This document shows, one piece after another, positions 1-8,558 of a DNA stretch of 64,000 nt. The notes below the pieces were generated by a model that had not been told where the DNA came from, searched no databases, and saw only the letters and a program-made list of their open reading frames with translations. A program made the translations under genes and the position numbers. Each line of letters starts with the position of its first letter. The first letter of the stretch is position 1. The stretch covers positions 1,240,001 through 1,304,000 of the forward strand of contig NZ_JAFMOF010000001.1 in the NCBI RefSeq assembly GCF_017349075.1. The letters run 5' to 3'. The DNA is from Streptomyces triculaminicus (GTDB lineage: Bacteria; Actinomycetota; Actinomycetes; Streptomycetales; Streptomycetaceae).

Positions 1-459
1 GCCGATGCCGCTGCCGCCGCCGTGCACCAGGAACGTCTCGCCGGGCCGCAGCCCGGCCACCATGAACACGTTCGACCAGACCGTGGCGGTCACTTCGGGC
101 AGGGACGCCGCCGAGACGAGGTCCATGCCGGCCGGCACGGGCAGCAACTGCCCCGCCGGCACGCAGACCTTCTCGGCGTAGCCGCCGCCGGCCAGCAGCG
201 CGCACACCTCGTCGCCGACGGTCCAGCCGCTCACGCCCGGCCCCACCGCCGAGATCCGGCCGGAGACCTCCAGCCCCGGGTAGGGGGAGGCGCCGGGCGG
301 CGGGTCGTAGAAGCCCTGCCGCTGCACCACGTCGGCGCGGTTGACACCACTGGCCACGACGTCGACCAGCACTTCGCCCTCGCCGGGCACGGGGTCGGGG
401 ACCTCGGCCCACACCAGGGCCTCGGGTCCGCCGGGAACGGGAATGGTGATCGCATGCAT
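1..459 (-). CDS. Zinc-free quinone oxidoreductase (MDR family), partial
   Basis: N-terminal 153 codons of an NAD(P)H:quinone oxidoreductase or enoyl-reductase-like protein; the C-terminal half lies beyond the left window edge. The product starts [17 protein letters not shown] and carries the GroES-like domain signature ([20 protein letters not shown], then [15 protein letters not shown]). It ends in [10 protein letters not shown], the start of the Rossmann dinucleotide loop. Typical zinc ligands of alcohol dehydrogenases are not seen in this part. Such enzymes reduce quinones or alkenals with NADPH in the cytoplasm. It is the last gene of the leftmost minus-strand group; its substrate cannot be told. 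Confidence 0.85.
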   Translation of the reverse strand, partial: MHAITIPVPGGPEALVWAEVPDPVPGEGEVLVDVVASGVNRADVVQRQGFYDPPPGASPYPGLEVSGRISAVGPGVSGWTVGDEVCALLAGGGYAEKVCVPAGQLLPVPAGMDLVSAASLPEVTATVWSNVFMVAGLRPGETFLVHGGGSGIG

Positions 460-505
460 GCCAGCGAAACTACTCCCGGTGCCGTCCTGATTCCCGTGGC
501 GCGCG

Positions 506-1579
506 CTATGCGCCGGATCCGTCCGGGCACGCCCGGACGATCGTGATCAGACGGTCCGTCGCCTTGAGCGGGCTCGCCTCCGGGTCGTCGTACGCCAACA
601 GCCGGTGGCCGCGGAGCACGGACACCACGAGGTCGTCGGTGTCCCGCACCCCGCGTCCCACCTCGGCCTTGACGACGGGCCGTTCGACGAGGTCGAGGCC
701 GCTGCCCTTCTGGATCAGGTCCTCCATGACGGTGCCCGCGCTGGGGCTGAGCACGGACATACCCAGCAGCCTGCCCGCGGCGCTGGCGCTCGTGATGACC
801 GCGTTCGCGCCCGACTGCCGCAGCAGCGGGGCGTTCTCCTCCTCCCGCACCGCCGCCACGATCTTCGCGGCGCGGTTGAGCTGCCGGGCGGTGAGCGTGA
901 CGAGCACGGCCGTGTCGTCGCGCTGGGTGGCGACGATGATCTGACGGGCCTTCTGGACCTCGGCGCGCAGCAGCACGTCGCTGCGGGTGGCGTCCCCGAT
1001 GACGCCCGCGTAGCCGTGGGCGGTGGCCGACTCGACGACCTTGGGGTTGGGGTCGACCACGACGATCCGCTCCTTCTCCCGGGGGGAGGCGGAGGGACCG
1101 CAGATGGTCTGCACGGCGGAGCGCCCCTTGGTGCCGAAGCCGACGACGACGGTGTGATCGCGCAAGGCGGACCTCCAGCGGGTCAGACGCCATTGCTCGC
1201 GGGTGCGCTCGGTGAGGACCTCGAGGGTGGTGCCGACCAGGATGATCAGGAACAGGACACGCAGGGGCGTCACCAGCAGCACGTTGCTCAGCCGGGCGCT
1301 GTCGCTGTACGGGACGATGTCGCCGTATCCGGTGGTGGACAGGGTGACGGTGGAGTAGTAGACGGCGTCGAGGAAGTCCACGCTCCCGTCCGCGTTGTCG
1401 TGGTAGCCGGCGCGGTCGGAGTAGACGATGAAGATCGTGGCGACCATGACCAGCAACGCCATGAGCAGACGCCGGCCGACCTGCCGTATCGGCGCCACGC
1501 CGTAGCGCGGCAGCAGGACGCGGAAGTCGGTGTCGTGGTGGGCCTCGCGGGCGGCGGCGTCCTGGCGCGGGAGGATCAC
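506..1579 (-). CDS. Potassium channel with TrkA-N/RCK regulatory domain
   Basis: 357-residue two-TM potassium channel. A first membrane helix ([18 protein letters not shown]) is followed by a pore loop with the selectivity filter TTGYGD, a second helix ([15 protein letters not shown]) and a cytoplasmic NAD-binding RCK domain beginning [16 protein letters not shown] TrkA-C-like end ([20 protein letters not shown]) closes the protein. It should pass K+ across the cell membrane under nucleotide or ligand control. The GTG start at 1579 overlaps the moeA stop (GTGA), indicating translational coupling. The same frame stays open far upstream of this start, but that stretch belongs to moeA and its upstream extension. 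Confidence 0.88.
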   Translation of the reverse strand: MILPRQDAAAREAHHDTDFRVLLPRYGVAPIRQVGRRLLMALLVMVATIFIVYSDRAGYHDNADGSVDFLDAVYYSTVTLSTTGYGDIVPYSDSARLSNVLLVTPLRVLFLIILVGTTLEVLTERTREQWRLTRWRSALRDHTVVVGFGTKGRSAVQTICGPSASPREKERIVVVDPNPKVVESATAHGYAGVIGDATRSDVLLRAEVQKARQIIVATQRDDTAVLVTLTARQLNRAAKIVAAVREEENAPLLRQSGANAVITSASAAGRLLGMSVLSPSAGTVMEDLIQKGSGLDLVERPVVKAEVGRGVRDTDDLVVSVLRGHRLLAYDDPEASPLKATDRLITIVRACPDGSGA

Positions 1580-2817
1580 GGGGCGCCGCCCCCGGCGGCC
1601 TCGTGCCACTCGTCGTGCCGCTCGGCGTACCACTCGGCGTGCCGGGCGAAGGTCAGCAGGAGGGCCTCGCCGCCCCGGACCGTGCCGCCCGGCGGGATGA
1701 CGGCCAGCGCGTCGGCCGCGGCCAGGCCGCGCAGCATGGCGGGCCCGTGGAAGCTCAGCGGGCGGGCCGTGCCGTCGCCGCGGCGGACGACGGGGACGAG
1801 GCGGGTGTCGGTGGGGTGACCGGCCACGGGCTCGGTGAGCCGGGCCGCCACCGGCCGCGCGGACGGCCGGCCGGCGAGCGCCCGCAGCAGGGGCTCGGCG
1901 AGCGTCAGCAGGCCGGCGACGGCGGCGAGCGGGTTGCCGGGCAGGCCCACCAGGTGGCGGCCGGACGCGAGGCGGGCGAGCAGCATCGGGTGACCCGGCC
2001 GCACCGCCACTCCGTCCACCAGCAGCTCCGCGCCCAGCCGGCGCAGCGTGGGGTGCACATGGTCGACGGGGCCTGCGGCGGTGCCGCCGGTGGTCAGGAC
2101 GACGTCGGCGTCGGACGCCTCCAGGGCGGCGCGCAGCGCCGTCTCGTCGTCGCCGAGGCAGCGGGTCTGGGCCACTTCGGCCCCCAGGGCGCGCAGCCAC
2201 GGGGCGAGCATCGGCCCGAGGGCGTCGCGGATCAGGCCGTCGTGCGGCAGCCCCTCGCGCAGCAGCTCGTCGCCGAGCACGAGCACCTCCACGCGGGGCC
2301 GGGGGACGACGCGCAGCTGGTCGTAGCCCGCGGCGGCCGCCAGGCCGACCACGGCGGGGGTGACGAGCGTGCCGGCGGGCAGCAGCACGTCGCCCGCCTG
2401 GCACTCCTGGCCCTTGGGCCGGATGTCCTGGCCCTGCGTCAGGTGCCGGCTCGCGTAGAGCTCCTCGTCCATGCGTACGGTGCCGTGCTCGCTGCGCAGG
2501 ACGGCGGTGGCACCGGGCGGCACGCGCGCGCCCGTGGCGATGGGGACGGCCTCGCCGTCGGCCAGCGGGCCGGCGTCGCCGTGGCCGGCGAGCACGCCGC
2601 CGCCGTCCTTGGGCAGCCGCCACGGCCCGGGCCCCGCGACGGCCCAGCCGTCCATGGCGGAGGTGTCGAACGACGGCAGGTCGGTGAGCGCGGTCAGCCG
2701 TGCGGCGAGCAGGTGCCCGAGGGCGTCGCCGAGGGGCCGTACCGTCGGCTCGAGCGGCCGGGCCGCCCGGGAGGCCGCGGCGCGGGCGGCGGCCCAGGAG
2801 AGGTGTGTCTCTGCCAT
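1576..2817 (-). CDS. moeA: Molybdopterin molybdenumtransferase MoeA
   Basis: MoeA inserts molybdenum into adenylylated molybdopterin, the last step of molybdenum cofactor synthesis in the cytoplasm. The 413-residue product shows the MoeA N-terminal signature (LTDLPSFDTSAMDGWAVAGP), the central nucleotide-binding motif (LTTGGTAAGPVDHVHP) and GLPGNPLAAVAGLL. The annotated ATG gives a family-typical core. However, high-GC third positions continue upstream in this same frame from 2818 to about 2880 (product around GDPAGPAPDSPAHLLDAP), so the true N terminus probably lies further upstream across an apparent frame break (see the entry at 2881-3307). It lies between a MobA-type gene and the K+ channel gene. 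Confidence 0.88.
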   Translation of the reverse strand: MAETHLSWAAARAAASRAARPLEPTVRPLGDALGHLLAARLTALTDLPSFDTSAMDGWAVAGPGPWRLPKDGGGVLAGHGDAGPLADGEAVPIATGARVPPGATAVLRSEHGTVRMDEELYASRHLTQGQDIRPKGQECQAGDVLLPAGTLVTPAVVGLAAAAGYDQLRVVPRPRVEVLVLGDELLREGLPHDGLIRDALGPMLAPWLRALGAEVAQTRCLGDDETALRAALEASDADVVLTTGGTAAGPVDHVHPTLRRLGAELLVDGVAVRPGHPMLLARLASGRHLVGLPGNPLAAVAGLLTLAEPLLRALAGRPSARPVAARLTEPVAGHPTDTRLVPVVRRGDGTARPLSFHGPAMLRGLAAADALAVIPPGGTVRGGEALLLTFARHAEWYAERHDEWHEAAGGGAP

Positions 2818-2880
2818 GGCGTGAGGGGCGTCCAGGAGGTGGGCCGGGCTGTCGGGGGCGGGGCCGGCCGGGTCGCCCCG

Positions 2881-3307
2881 AGGGGCGAGGGGCCGGCGGG
2901 GCTCCCGGCCCGGGGGACGGCGGGGCGGAGGCGGTGCCTTCCCGCGACCGCATCGTGTCGTAGAACCGGACCCCGGCGAAGGGCACGTCGAGCTCGTCGT
3001 CGGCGGCGCGGGCGGTCGTTCCGGCCGGTGTGCTGTCGGTCGTGCCGGTGGTCGTGGGGGTGGTCATGCCGGTGGTCGTGCGGGGTGTCCTTCCGGCGGG
3101 CGTTCCGGCCGGCCTGCCAGGAGGCGGCGACGTGGCCTCGTCGGCGAACGGGTCTTCGACGAAGTCGAAGAAGAAGCGGCCGCCGCCCGGGTGCGCCGAG
3201 CCGGCGCGCGGCCCCGGGCCGGGGGCCGCGCGGCGCTCGTCGGCGAGCAGGGACAGCGCCTCGTCGGTGGCCCGGTCGAGCCCCGAGTCGCCCTCCAGGT
3301 CCCTCAT
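2881..3307 (-). pseudogene. Out-of-frame N-terminal extension of moeA (or a separate small acidic protein)
   Basis: The ATG at 3307 overlaps the stop of the MobA gene (ATGA), so translation clearly begins here. The product starts MRDLEGDSGLDRATDEALSL, runs through an acidic/aromatic patch (RFFFDFVEDPFADEATS) and a Thr/Pro/Gly linker, then DELDVPFAGVRFYDTMRSRE. Codon third positions are almost all G/C until about 2880. Past that point this frame loses coding character, and the moeA frame, offset by one base, gains it. One surplus base in a C or G run near 2881-2930 would join this piece to MoeA as a single product of about 576 residues. The right boundary given is therefore approximate. No known domain is recognised in this piece. 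Confidence 0.5.
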
Positions 3308-4161
3308 GACGAGCCGTCCGGCGTCCCCGGCCCCTCGGCCGCCCGGGCCTCCTCGGCCCACCGCGCCGCCAGCGCCTCGGCCTCGCGGATCGCCGTCGCC
3401 ACCGCCTCCGGTCCGCCGCCGCGCAGGGCGGCGACGTAGCCGACGAGGAAAGTCGTCAGGGGCGCCGCGGGCCGCGCCACACCGTGCGCGGCGTCGCGCG
3501 CGAGATCGAGGAGACCGGTCTTGTCGACGTCGAGATCGATGCCCAGCTCGGTCTTGACCGCGGAGATCCATTCATCCAGCACGCTCCTATCGTCCCTGAT
3601 GCGCCCACGGGCGGTGCTGATGTCCTCCCAGGTGTCGCAGTCGAAGGAGGCGGTGGGGTGGTGGACCCGGGCGAGCGAGAGGTCGGCGGTGACCAGCCGC
3701 AGCGGCAGCCCGGCGAGCGTGCCGTGCTCGGCCGCGAGCAGGGCGAGCTCGCGGCGCAGCGACTCCGTGCGGTAGGCGGCCACCAGCGGCTGCTCCCGGC
3801 CGCCGGGGTCGGTGAGTACCGCGCCGTCGCCGTCCAGCGCCTCGAGCAGCGCCCGTACGGCGGCCGGGGTCAGGAACGGCAGGTCCGCCGAGAGGACGAG
3901 CACCCGCTCGGCCGCGACCCGGCGCAGCCCGGCGTCCAGCCCGGCCAGGGGGCCGCCGCCCGGGAGCTCCTCGCGGGCCCAGGTCACCGGCCGGGCCGTG
4001 GCACGCCGCGGTCCGACCACCACCGTGCGCCCGGCGTCGTCGCAGGCGCCCAGGACCCGGTCCAGGAGCGTCCGGCCCCCGACCCGCAGCCCGGGCTTGT
4101 CCGCCCCGCCCAGCCGCCGTGCGGCGCCTCCGGCGAGCACTACCGCGTCGTAAACCGTCAT
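3304..4161 (-). CDS. MobA-like NTP transferase fused to DUF6457
   Basis: 285-residue two-domain protein. Residues 1 to about 185 are a MobA-type nucleotidyltransferase (VVLAGGAARRLGGADKPGL is the glycine-rich GTP loop; VLSADLPFLTP is the metal-binding aspartate region). Family members attach GMP to molybdopterin to make the guanine dinucleotide cofactor. The C-terminal hundred residues (VLDEWISAVKTELGIDLDVD onward) form a helical DUF6457 domain found fused or adjacent to such enzymes in actinobacteria; its function is unknown. The stop overlaps the next start at 3307, so it is co-translated with the moeA region and probably acts with it. Confidence 0.85.
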   Translation of the reverse strand: MTVYDAVVLAGGAARRLGGADKPGLRVGGRTLLDRVLGACDDAGRTVVVGPRRATARPVTWAREELPGGGPLAGLDAGLRRVAAERVLVLSADLPFLTPAAVRALLEALDGDGAVLTDPGGREQPLVAAYRTESLRRELALLAAEHGTLAGLPLRLVTADLSLARVHHPTASFDCDTWEDISTARGRIRDDRSVLDEWISAVKTELGIDLDVDKTGLLDLARDAAHGVARPAAPLTTFLVGYVAALRGGGPEAVATAIREAEALAARWAEEARAAEGPGTPDGSS

Positions 4162-4256
4162 CCGTCGAGTATGGCCAGGCCTACGGGCACGGTGGACGGC
4201 GACGGGCCCCCTGCTCGGACGGCCCGCAGCAGACCGCCCGCGTCAGACGGACATCG

Positions 4257-5621
4257 TCAGACGGACCGCAGCAGCACCGCCGGCTGCTCCACGCAGTCGG
4301 CCACGTACCGCAGGAACCCTCCCGCCGTTCCGCCGTCGCACACCCGGTGGTCGAAGGTGAACGACAGCTGGACCACCTGCCGTATCGCCAACTCCCCGTC
4401 GTGCACCCATGGCTTGGGGGCTATCCGGCCGACGCCGAGCATGGCCGCTTCCGGGTGGTTGATGATGGGCGTGGAGCCGTCGACGCCGAACACCCCGTAG
4501 TTGTTCAGGGTGAACGTGCCGCCGGTCAGCTCGGCCGGGCTGAGCTTGCCCGCCCGCGCGGCCTCGGTGAGCCGGGCCATCTCGACCGACAGCTCGACGG
4601 CGTTGCGCGCGTGGGCGTCCCGGACGACCGGCACGACCAGGCCCCGGTCGGTCTGCGCCGCGAACCCCAGGTGGACGTCGGGCAGCCGGACGATCTCCTG
4701 GGCGTCGACGTCGACGGTCGCGTTGAGCTCGGGGTACTTCGCGAGAGCCGCCGTGCAGATCCGCGCCAGAAGGGCCAGCAGGGACACCTTGGCCCCTCCG
4801 GAGGCGTTCATCGCATGGCGGGCCGCCATCAGCTCCGTGGCGTCCGCGTCCACCCAGCACGTCGCGTCGGGGATCTCCCGGCGGCTGCGGCTCAGCTTCT
4901 CCGCGGCGACGCCGCGCGCTCCGCGCAGCGGCACGCGCAGCCCGTCGGCCGTCCGGCGGCCCGCCGCGACGCGGCGGCCGGAACGGGCCGCCGGGCGGCC
5001 CGCGTGGCCGGCCTGCGTCTCGCGCGACGCCGGGGCGGCGGGCACCGTCTGTGCCGCTCGCGCCGCCTGGTCGACGTCGGCGCGCAGTATCAGCCCGTCC
5101 GGGCCGGTGCCGCGCACCTGGGCGAGGTCGACGCCGCGTTCGCGGGCGAGGCGCCGTACGAGCGGGGAGATGACCGCGACGGCCGTGGGCGCGGGGTCCG
5201 GCTCGACCGGGCGCGCGCCGTCCTGGCCCGTCGGCCGGACCCGGCGGCGACGCGCCGCGGGGGCCTGCGTGCCGTAGCCGACCAGCACATTGCCCGAGCC
5301 CTCGTCCTGGCCGCCGTCGCCGTCCCGGGCGGCGGCCGCGGCGGCCGTGTCCCCGGCGGGTGGCCGGGGCGACGGCTCGCCCACCGCGACCGTCAGCAGC
5401 GGTGCTCCGACGGGCAGTTCCGTCCCCTCGTCGCCGAAGCGGGCGGTGACCACTCCCCCGTAGGGGCAGGGGACCTCCACCATCGCCTTCGCCGTCTCGA
5501 CCTCGACCACGGGCTGGTCGACGGCGACGACGTCACCGACGTTCACCAGCCAGCGGACGACCTGTGCCTCCGTGAGTCCTTCACCCAGGTCGGGCAGCGT
5601 GAACTCGCGCACCACGGCCAT
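4257..5621 (-). CDS. bkdC: Branched-chain 2-oxoacid dehydrogenase E2, lipoyl acyltransferase
   Basis: E2 core of a 2-oxoacid dehydrogenase complex; transfers the acyl group from lipoate to CoA. It has one N-terminal lipoyl domain with the lipoylated lysine in VETAKAMVEVP (K45), a long Ala/Gly/Arg linker, a peripheral-subunit-binding domain (SPLVRRLARERGVDLAQVRG) and a C-terminal catalytic domain ending in the HRVCDGG active-site motif (His near residue 425, Asp near 429). 454 residues is normal for the family. Its ATG overlaps the E1beta stop. No E3 (lipoamide dehydrogenase) gene is present here, so the complex must borrow one encoded elsewhere. Confidence 0.93.
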   Translation of the reverse strand: MAVVREFTLPDLGEGLTEAQVVRWLVNVGDVVAVDQPVVEVETAKAMVEVPCPYGGVVTARFGDEGTELPVGAPLLTVAVGEPSPRPPAGDTAAAAAARDGDGGQDEGSGNVLVGYGTQAPAARRRRVRPTGQDGARPVEPDPAPTAVAVISPLVRRLARERGVDLAQVRGTGPDGLILRADVDQAARAAQTVPAAPASRETQAGHAGRPAARSGRRVAAGRRTADGLRVPLRGARGVAAEKLSRSRREIPDATCWVDADATELMAARHAMNASGGAKVSLLALLARICTAALAKYPELNATVDVDAQEIVRLPDVHLGFAAQTDRGLVVPVVRDAHARNAVELSVEMARLTEAARAGKLSPAELTGGTFTLNNYGVFGVDGSTPIINHPEAAMLGVGRIAPKPWVHDGELAIRQVVQLSFTFDHRVCDGGTAGGFLRYVADCVEQPAVLLRSV

Positions 5622-6667
5622 CAGCGCGCACCACTCTCATATTCGTCGACGGTCCATTCCGATTCCCACTGCAGGCGCGCCACCGCGTCCAGCACCCTGT
5701 CGACGCCGGGGAGATGGTGCTTCTCCAGCATGGGCGGCGGATACGGGATGTCCAGCCCCGCGACGCGCAGCACCGGCGCCTCCAGGTGGTGGAAGCAGCG
5801 TTCGGTGATGCGGGCCGCGATCTCGCCGCCCGGGCCGGCGAAGCCGGGCGACTCGTGGACGACCACGGCCCGGCCGGTGCGGCGTACGGAGGCGCAGACG
5901 GTCTCCTCGTCGAAGGGCACCAGCGACCTGAGGTCGACGACCTCCAGGTCCCAGCCCTCGGCGGTAGCCGCCTGGGCGGCCTCCATGCAGACCGGCACCG
6001 ACGGCCCGTAGGTGATGAGCGTCGCGGAGGTGCCCGGCCGGCGGACGACCGCGCGGCCGATGCCGGGGACCGGCTCGGGGCGGTCGGGGTCCCAGTCGGC
6101 CTTGGACCAGTAGAGCCGCTTGGGCTCCAGGAAGATCACCGGGTCGTCCGAGGCGATCGCGGCGCGCAGCAGGCCGTAGGCGTCGGCGACGGTCGCCGGA
6201 GCCACCACGTGGAGGCCGGGCGTGGCCATGTAGTAGGCCTCGGAGGAGTCGCTGTGGTGCTCGACGCCGCCGATGCCGCCGCCGTAGGGGACGCGGACGG
6301 TGATCGGCATGGGCAGGGCGCCACGCGTGCGGTTGCGCATGCGGGAGACGTGGCTGACGAGCTGCTCGAGCGCGGGATAGGCGAAGGCGTCGAACTGCAT
6401 CTCCACGACGGGCCGCAGCCCGTACATGGCCATGCCGACCGCCGTGCCGAGGATGCCGGCCTCGGCCAGCGGGGTGTCCGTGCAGCGCTCCTCGCCGAAC
6501 TCCTTGGCGAGCCCGTCGGTGACCCGGAAGACGCCGCCCAGGGTGCCGACGTCCTCGCCGAGGACGTGGACGGCCGGGTCGTCGGCCATGGCGTCGCGCA
6601 GGGCGCGGCCGAGGGCCTGCGCCATGGTGGCGGGCTTGCGGCCGGCGTCGACGGGCGCGGTGGTCAT
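5621..6667 (-). CDS. bkdB: 2-oxoacid dehydrogenase E1 component, beta subunit
   Basis: 348-residue transketolase-like beta subunit of the thiamine-diphosphate decarboxylase (E1). Recognisable stretches are VHVLGEDVGTLGGVFRVTDG near the N terminus, the region FTPLAEAGI-like DTPLAEAGILGTAVGMAMYG, and PYGGGIGGVEHHSDSSEAYY. It pairs with the alpha subunit encoded just upstream to decarboxylate 2-oxoacids from valine, leucine and isoleucine. In Streptomyces this feeds branched starter units for fatty acids. It overlaps both neighbours by four and three bases (ATGA, TGATG), giving a tightly coupled three-gene operon. Confidence 0.93.
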   Translation of the reverse strand: MTTAPVDAGRKPATMAQALGRALRDAMADDPAVHVLGEDVGTLGGVFRVTDGLAKEFGEERCTDTPLAEAGILGTAVGMAMYGLRPVVEMQFDAFAYPALEQLVSHVSRMRNRTRGALPMPITVRVPYGGGIGGVEHHSDSSEAYYMATPGLHVVAPATVADAYGLLRAAIASDDPVIFLEPKRLYWSKADWDPDRPEPVPGIGRAVVRRPGTSATLITYGPSVPVCMEAAQAATAEGWDLEVVDLRSLVPFDEETVCASVRRTGRAVVVHESPGFAGPGGEIAARITERCFHHLEAPVLRVAGLDIPYPPPMLEKHHLPGVDRVLDAVARLQWESEWTVDEYESGAR

Positions 6668-7833
6668 CGCTGCCTTCCTTCCTGGGGGCCGCCGCCGTGG
6701 GCGTCCGGGAACTCCCCCGCCGCGTTCAGCTCGGCTCGCAATTGTGCTTGCTGCTCGCGCAGTTGGGCAGTCTGCTCGGCGTAAACATGTGCGAACAATT
6801 CCATCGGGTCGAGCACGGGATCCTGGTGCATCCGCTCGCGCAGATCGGCGGCCATGCGCTCGGCCGCGTCCCGTTCGGCCTGCACGACACTGTCGTCGAG
6901 CAGAGAGCGACGGGTCATCTCGCGCTCCATCAGCGCGATGGGGTCGTGCGCGCGCCAGGCCTCGACCTCGGCGTCGCTGCGGTAGCGGGTGGCGTCGTCG
7001 GCGTTGGTGTGCGCGTCGACGCGGTAGGTGACGGCCTCGACCAGCGTGGGGCCCCCGCCGGCGCGGGCTCGCCGCACGGCCTCGGAGAGGACCTCGTGGA
7101 CGGCGGGGGCGTCGTTGCCGTCGACCAGCCGGCCGGGCATGCCGTAGCCGACCGCCTTGTGGGCGAGCGACGGCGCGGCGGTCTGCTTGGCGAGCGGCAC
7201 GGAGATGGCGAAGCCGTTGTTCTGCACGAGGAAGACGACCGGGGCCCGCCAGACGGCGGCGAAATTGAGCGCCTCGTGGAAGTCGCCCTCGCTCGTGCCC
7301 CCGTCGCCCACCATGGCCAGCGCCACGACGTCGTCACCCTTGAGCCGCGCGGCGTGCGCGAGGCCGACCGCGTGGGGAAGCTGGGTGGCCAGCGGGGTGC
7401 ACAGCGGGGCGATGCGGTGTTCGTGCGGGTCGTAGCCGGTATGCCAGTCGCCGCGCAGCAGCGTCAGGGCCTCGACGGGGTCCAGGCCCCGCGCCACGGC
7501 GGCCAGCGTGTCGCGATAGCTGGGGAAGAGCCAGTCGCGCTCCTCCAGGGCCAGGGCGGCGGCGACCTCGCAGGCCTCCTGGCCGGTGGAGGACGGATAG
7601 ACGGCCAGCCTGCCCTGCCGGGTCAGGGCGGTGGCCTGGGTGTTGTAGCGCCTGCCGCGCACGAGGTGGCCGTACAGCCGCTTCAGCAGCTCCGGGTCCA
7701 GCCTGTCGGCGGCCTCGGTGCCCAGCAGACGGTAGGGCTCCGCGTCGGGCAACAGCGGCGCGGGGTCGGTACGGGGTTGCCAGGCCGGGGGCGGGGTGGG
7801 CCGGTACGAGCCGGGCTGCTCCAGAACCGTCAT
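6664..7833 (-). CDS. bkdA: 2-oxoacid dehydrogenase E1 component, alpha subunit
   Basis: 389-residue alpha subunit, first gene of the operon. It contains the thiamine-diphosphate motif from GDGGTSEGDFHEALNFAAVW to the paired asparagines of LVQNN (about residues 176-206), and the RYRSDAEVEAWRAHDPI loop typical of branched-chain E1alpha phosphorylation-loop regions. The ATG at 7833 is chosen over an upstream in-frame ATG at 7911 because it has a strong GAGGAGGTG ribosome site eight bases away, and because the upstream 26 residues overlap the promoter and operator. A PaaR-type palindrome lies 56 bp upstream of the start. Confidence 0.93.
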   Translation of the reverse strand: MTVLEQPGSYRPTPPPAWQPRTDPAPLLPDAEPYRLLGTEAADRLDPELLKRLYGHLVRGRRYNTQATALTRQGRLAVYPSSTGQEACEVAAALALEERDWLFPSYRDTLAAVARGLDPVEALTLLRGDWHTGYDPHEHRIAPLCTPLATQLPHAVGLAHAARLKGDDVVALAMVGDGGTSEGDFHEALNFAAVWRAPVVFLVQNNGFAISVPLAKQTAAPSLAHKAVGYGMPGRLVDGNDAPAVHEVLSEAVRRARAGGGPTLVEAVTYRVDAHTNADDATRYRSDAEVEAWRAHDPIALMEREMTRRSLLDDSVVQAERDAAERMAADLRERMHQDPVLDPMELFAHVYAEQTAQLREQQAQLRAELNAAGEFPDAHGGGPQEGRQR

Positions 7834-7888
7834 GGCGAGCACCTCCTCTTGGGACGAGCTTGACCGGAAAGCGACGTGCGCTCTCCCT

Positions 7889-7902
7889 ACCGATTGTTCG
7901 GT
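7889..7902. promoter_or_regulatory. PaaR/TetR-type operator upstream of the E1alpha operon
   Basis: ACCGATTGTTCGGT, one base from the palindrome ACCGNNCGNNCGGT that is perfect at 10718 and 15381. Read toward the E1alpha gene, the 11 bases CGGTAGGGAGA that end or follow the palindrome are also found at the paaA promoter, so the two control regions look related. The likely binder is the TetR protein encoded at 8543-9130 (inference). Confidence 0.6.
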
Positions 7903-7936
7903 TGACGGCACTTTTTGGCTACAGGCGGCCCAAGCC

Positions 7937-7945
7937 TGTGGACAA
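7937..7945 (-). promoter_or_regulatory. Perfect DnaA box between bkd and Lrp genes
   Basis: TGTGGACAA on the plus strand (TTGTCCACA read toward the E1alpha operon). A weaker partner TTCTCCACA follows at 7950-7958 in the opposite orientation. It lies 34 bp beyond the operator, in the 170-bp divergent promoter region. Confidence 0.55.
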
Positions 7946-8003
7946 ACGGTTCTCCACAGCCTGAGATATGGGCAGGGCGTCCATGAAGGGGAGGCATGGC
8001 GGT

Positions 8004-8528
8004 ATGCCGGACGAACAGATGGCCACTTCGGGCGGCAGGCAGGCCGCCCGTCCGCTCGACGACATCGACCGCTCGATTCTGCGCATGCTCCAGAGCAACG
8101 GCCGGGCCTCGATACGGTCCGTGGCCGAGCGTGTACACGTCTCGCGGGCGAACGCCTACGCGCGGATCAACCGGCTCATCGACGACGGGGTCATCCGGGG
8201 CTTCGGCGCCCGCATCGACCAGGAGCGGGCCGGTCACGGCGCGTCGGCGTACATCACCATGAAGATCGTCCAGAACTCCTGGCGGACGGTCCGCGAACAG
8301 CTCAGAGAGCTGCCGGGGGTCGCGCACATCGCCCTGGTCAGCGGCGATTTCGACGTTCTTCTGCTGGTGCACACCAAGGACAACCGCGCTCTGCGCGAGC
8401 TGGTCCTGACCCGCATCCAGGCCATCGAGGACGTGTTGAGCACCCGGACGTTACTGGTCTTCGAGGAGACGGACCTGAAGGAGGACCGGCACTCCGGCCA
8501 GGACCGCCCCCTCGAGGAGGGCCGCTAG
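8004..8528 (+). CDS. Lrp/AsnC family transcriptional regulator (BkdR-like)
   Basis: 174-residue Lrp-type regulator divergent from the E1/E2 operon, the position held by BkdR-type activators. An N-terminal winged HTH (LDDIDRSILRMLQSNGRASI, then VSRANAYARINRLIDDGVIR) precedes an AsnC-type RAM ligand domain (ALVSGDFDVLLLVHT). It probably senses a branched-chain amino or keto acid. The start at 8004 has a GGGGAGG site nine bases upstream; in-frame ATGs at 7968 and 7983 are less well placed. Codon 150 is TTA (8451-8453), so full translation should depend on the bldA leucyl-tRNA. Confidence 0.87.
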   Translation: MPDEQMATSGGRQAARPLDDIDRSILRMLQSNGRASIRSVAERVHVSRANAYARINRLIDDGVIRGFGARIDQERAGHGASAYITMKIVQNSWRTVREQLRELPGVAHIALVSGDFDVLLLVHTKDNRALRELVLTRIQAIEDVLSTRTLLVFEETDLKEDRHSGQDRPLEEGR

Positions 8529-8558
8529 CGGTACGTGCGCCGCTAGCGGTACGTGCGC
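8523..8558. repeat. Perfect tandem duplication, 2 x 18 bp
   Basis: Two adjacent copies of CGCTAGCGGTACGTGCGC (8523-8540 and 8541-8558) at the convergent ends of the Lrp and TetR genes. Each copy carries CGCTAGCG, which gives TAG on both strands, so one copy ends the Lrp gene and the other ends the TetR gene. Confidence 0.9.

Noticed and set aside
506..3571. A single 1021-codon minus-strand frame spanning the K+ channel, moeA and the upstream piece
   Set aside because: Its middle part overlaps moeA in the wrong frame and has poor third-position bias; the channel has its own GTG start at 1579.
3484..4500. Plus-strand frames opposite mobA and the E2 gene
   Set aside because: They mirror certain minus-strand genes, and their products have the composition of antisense shadows.
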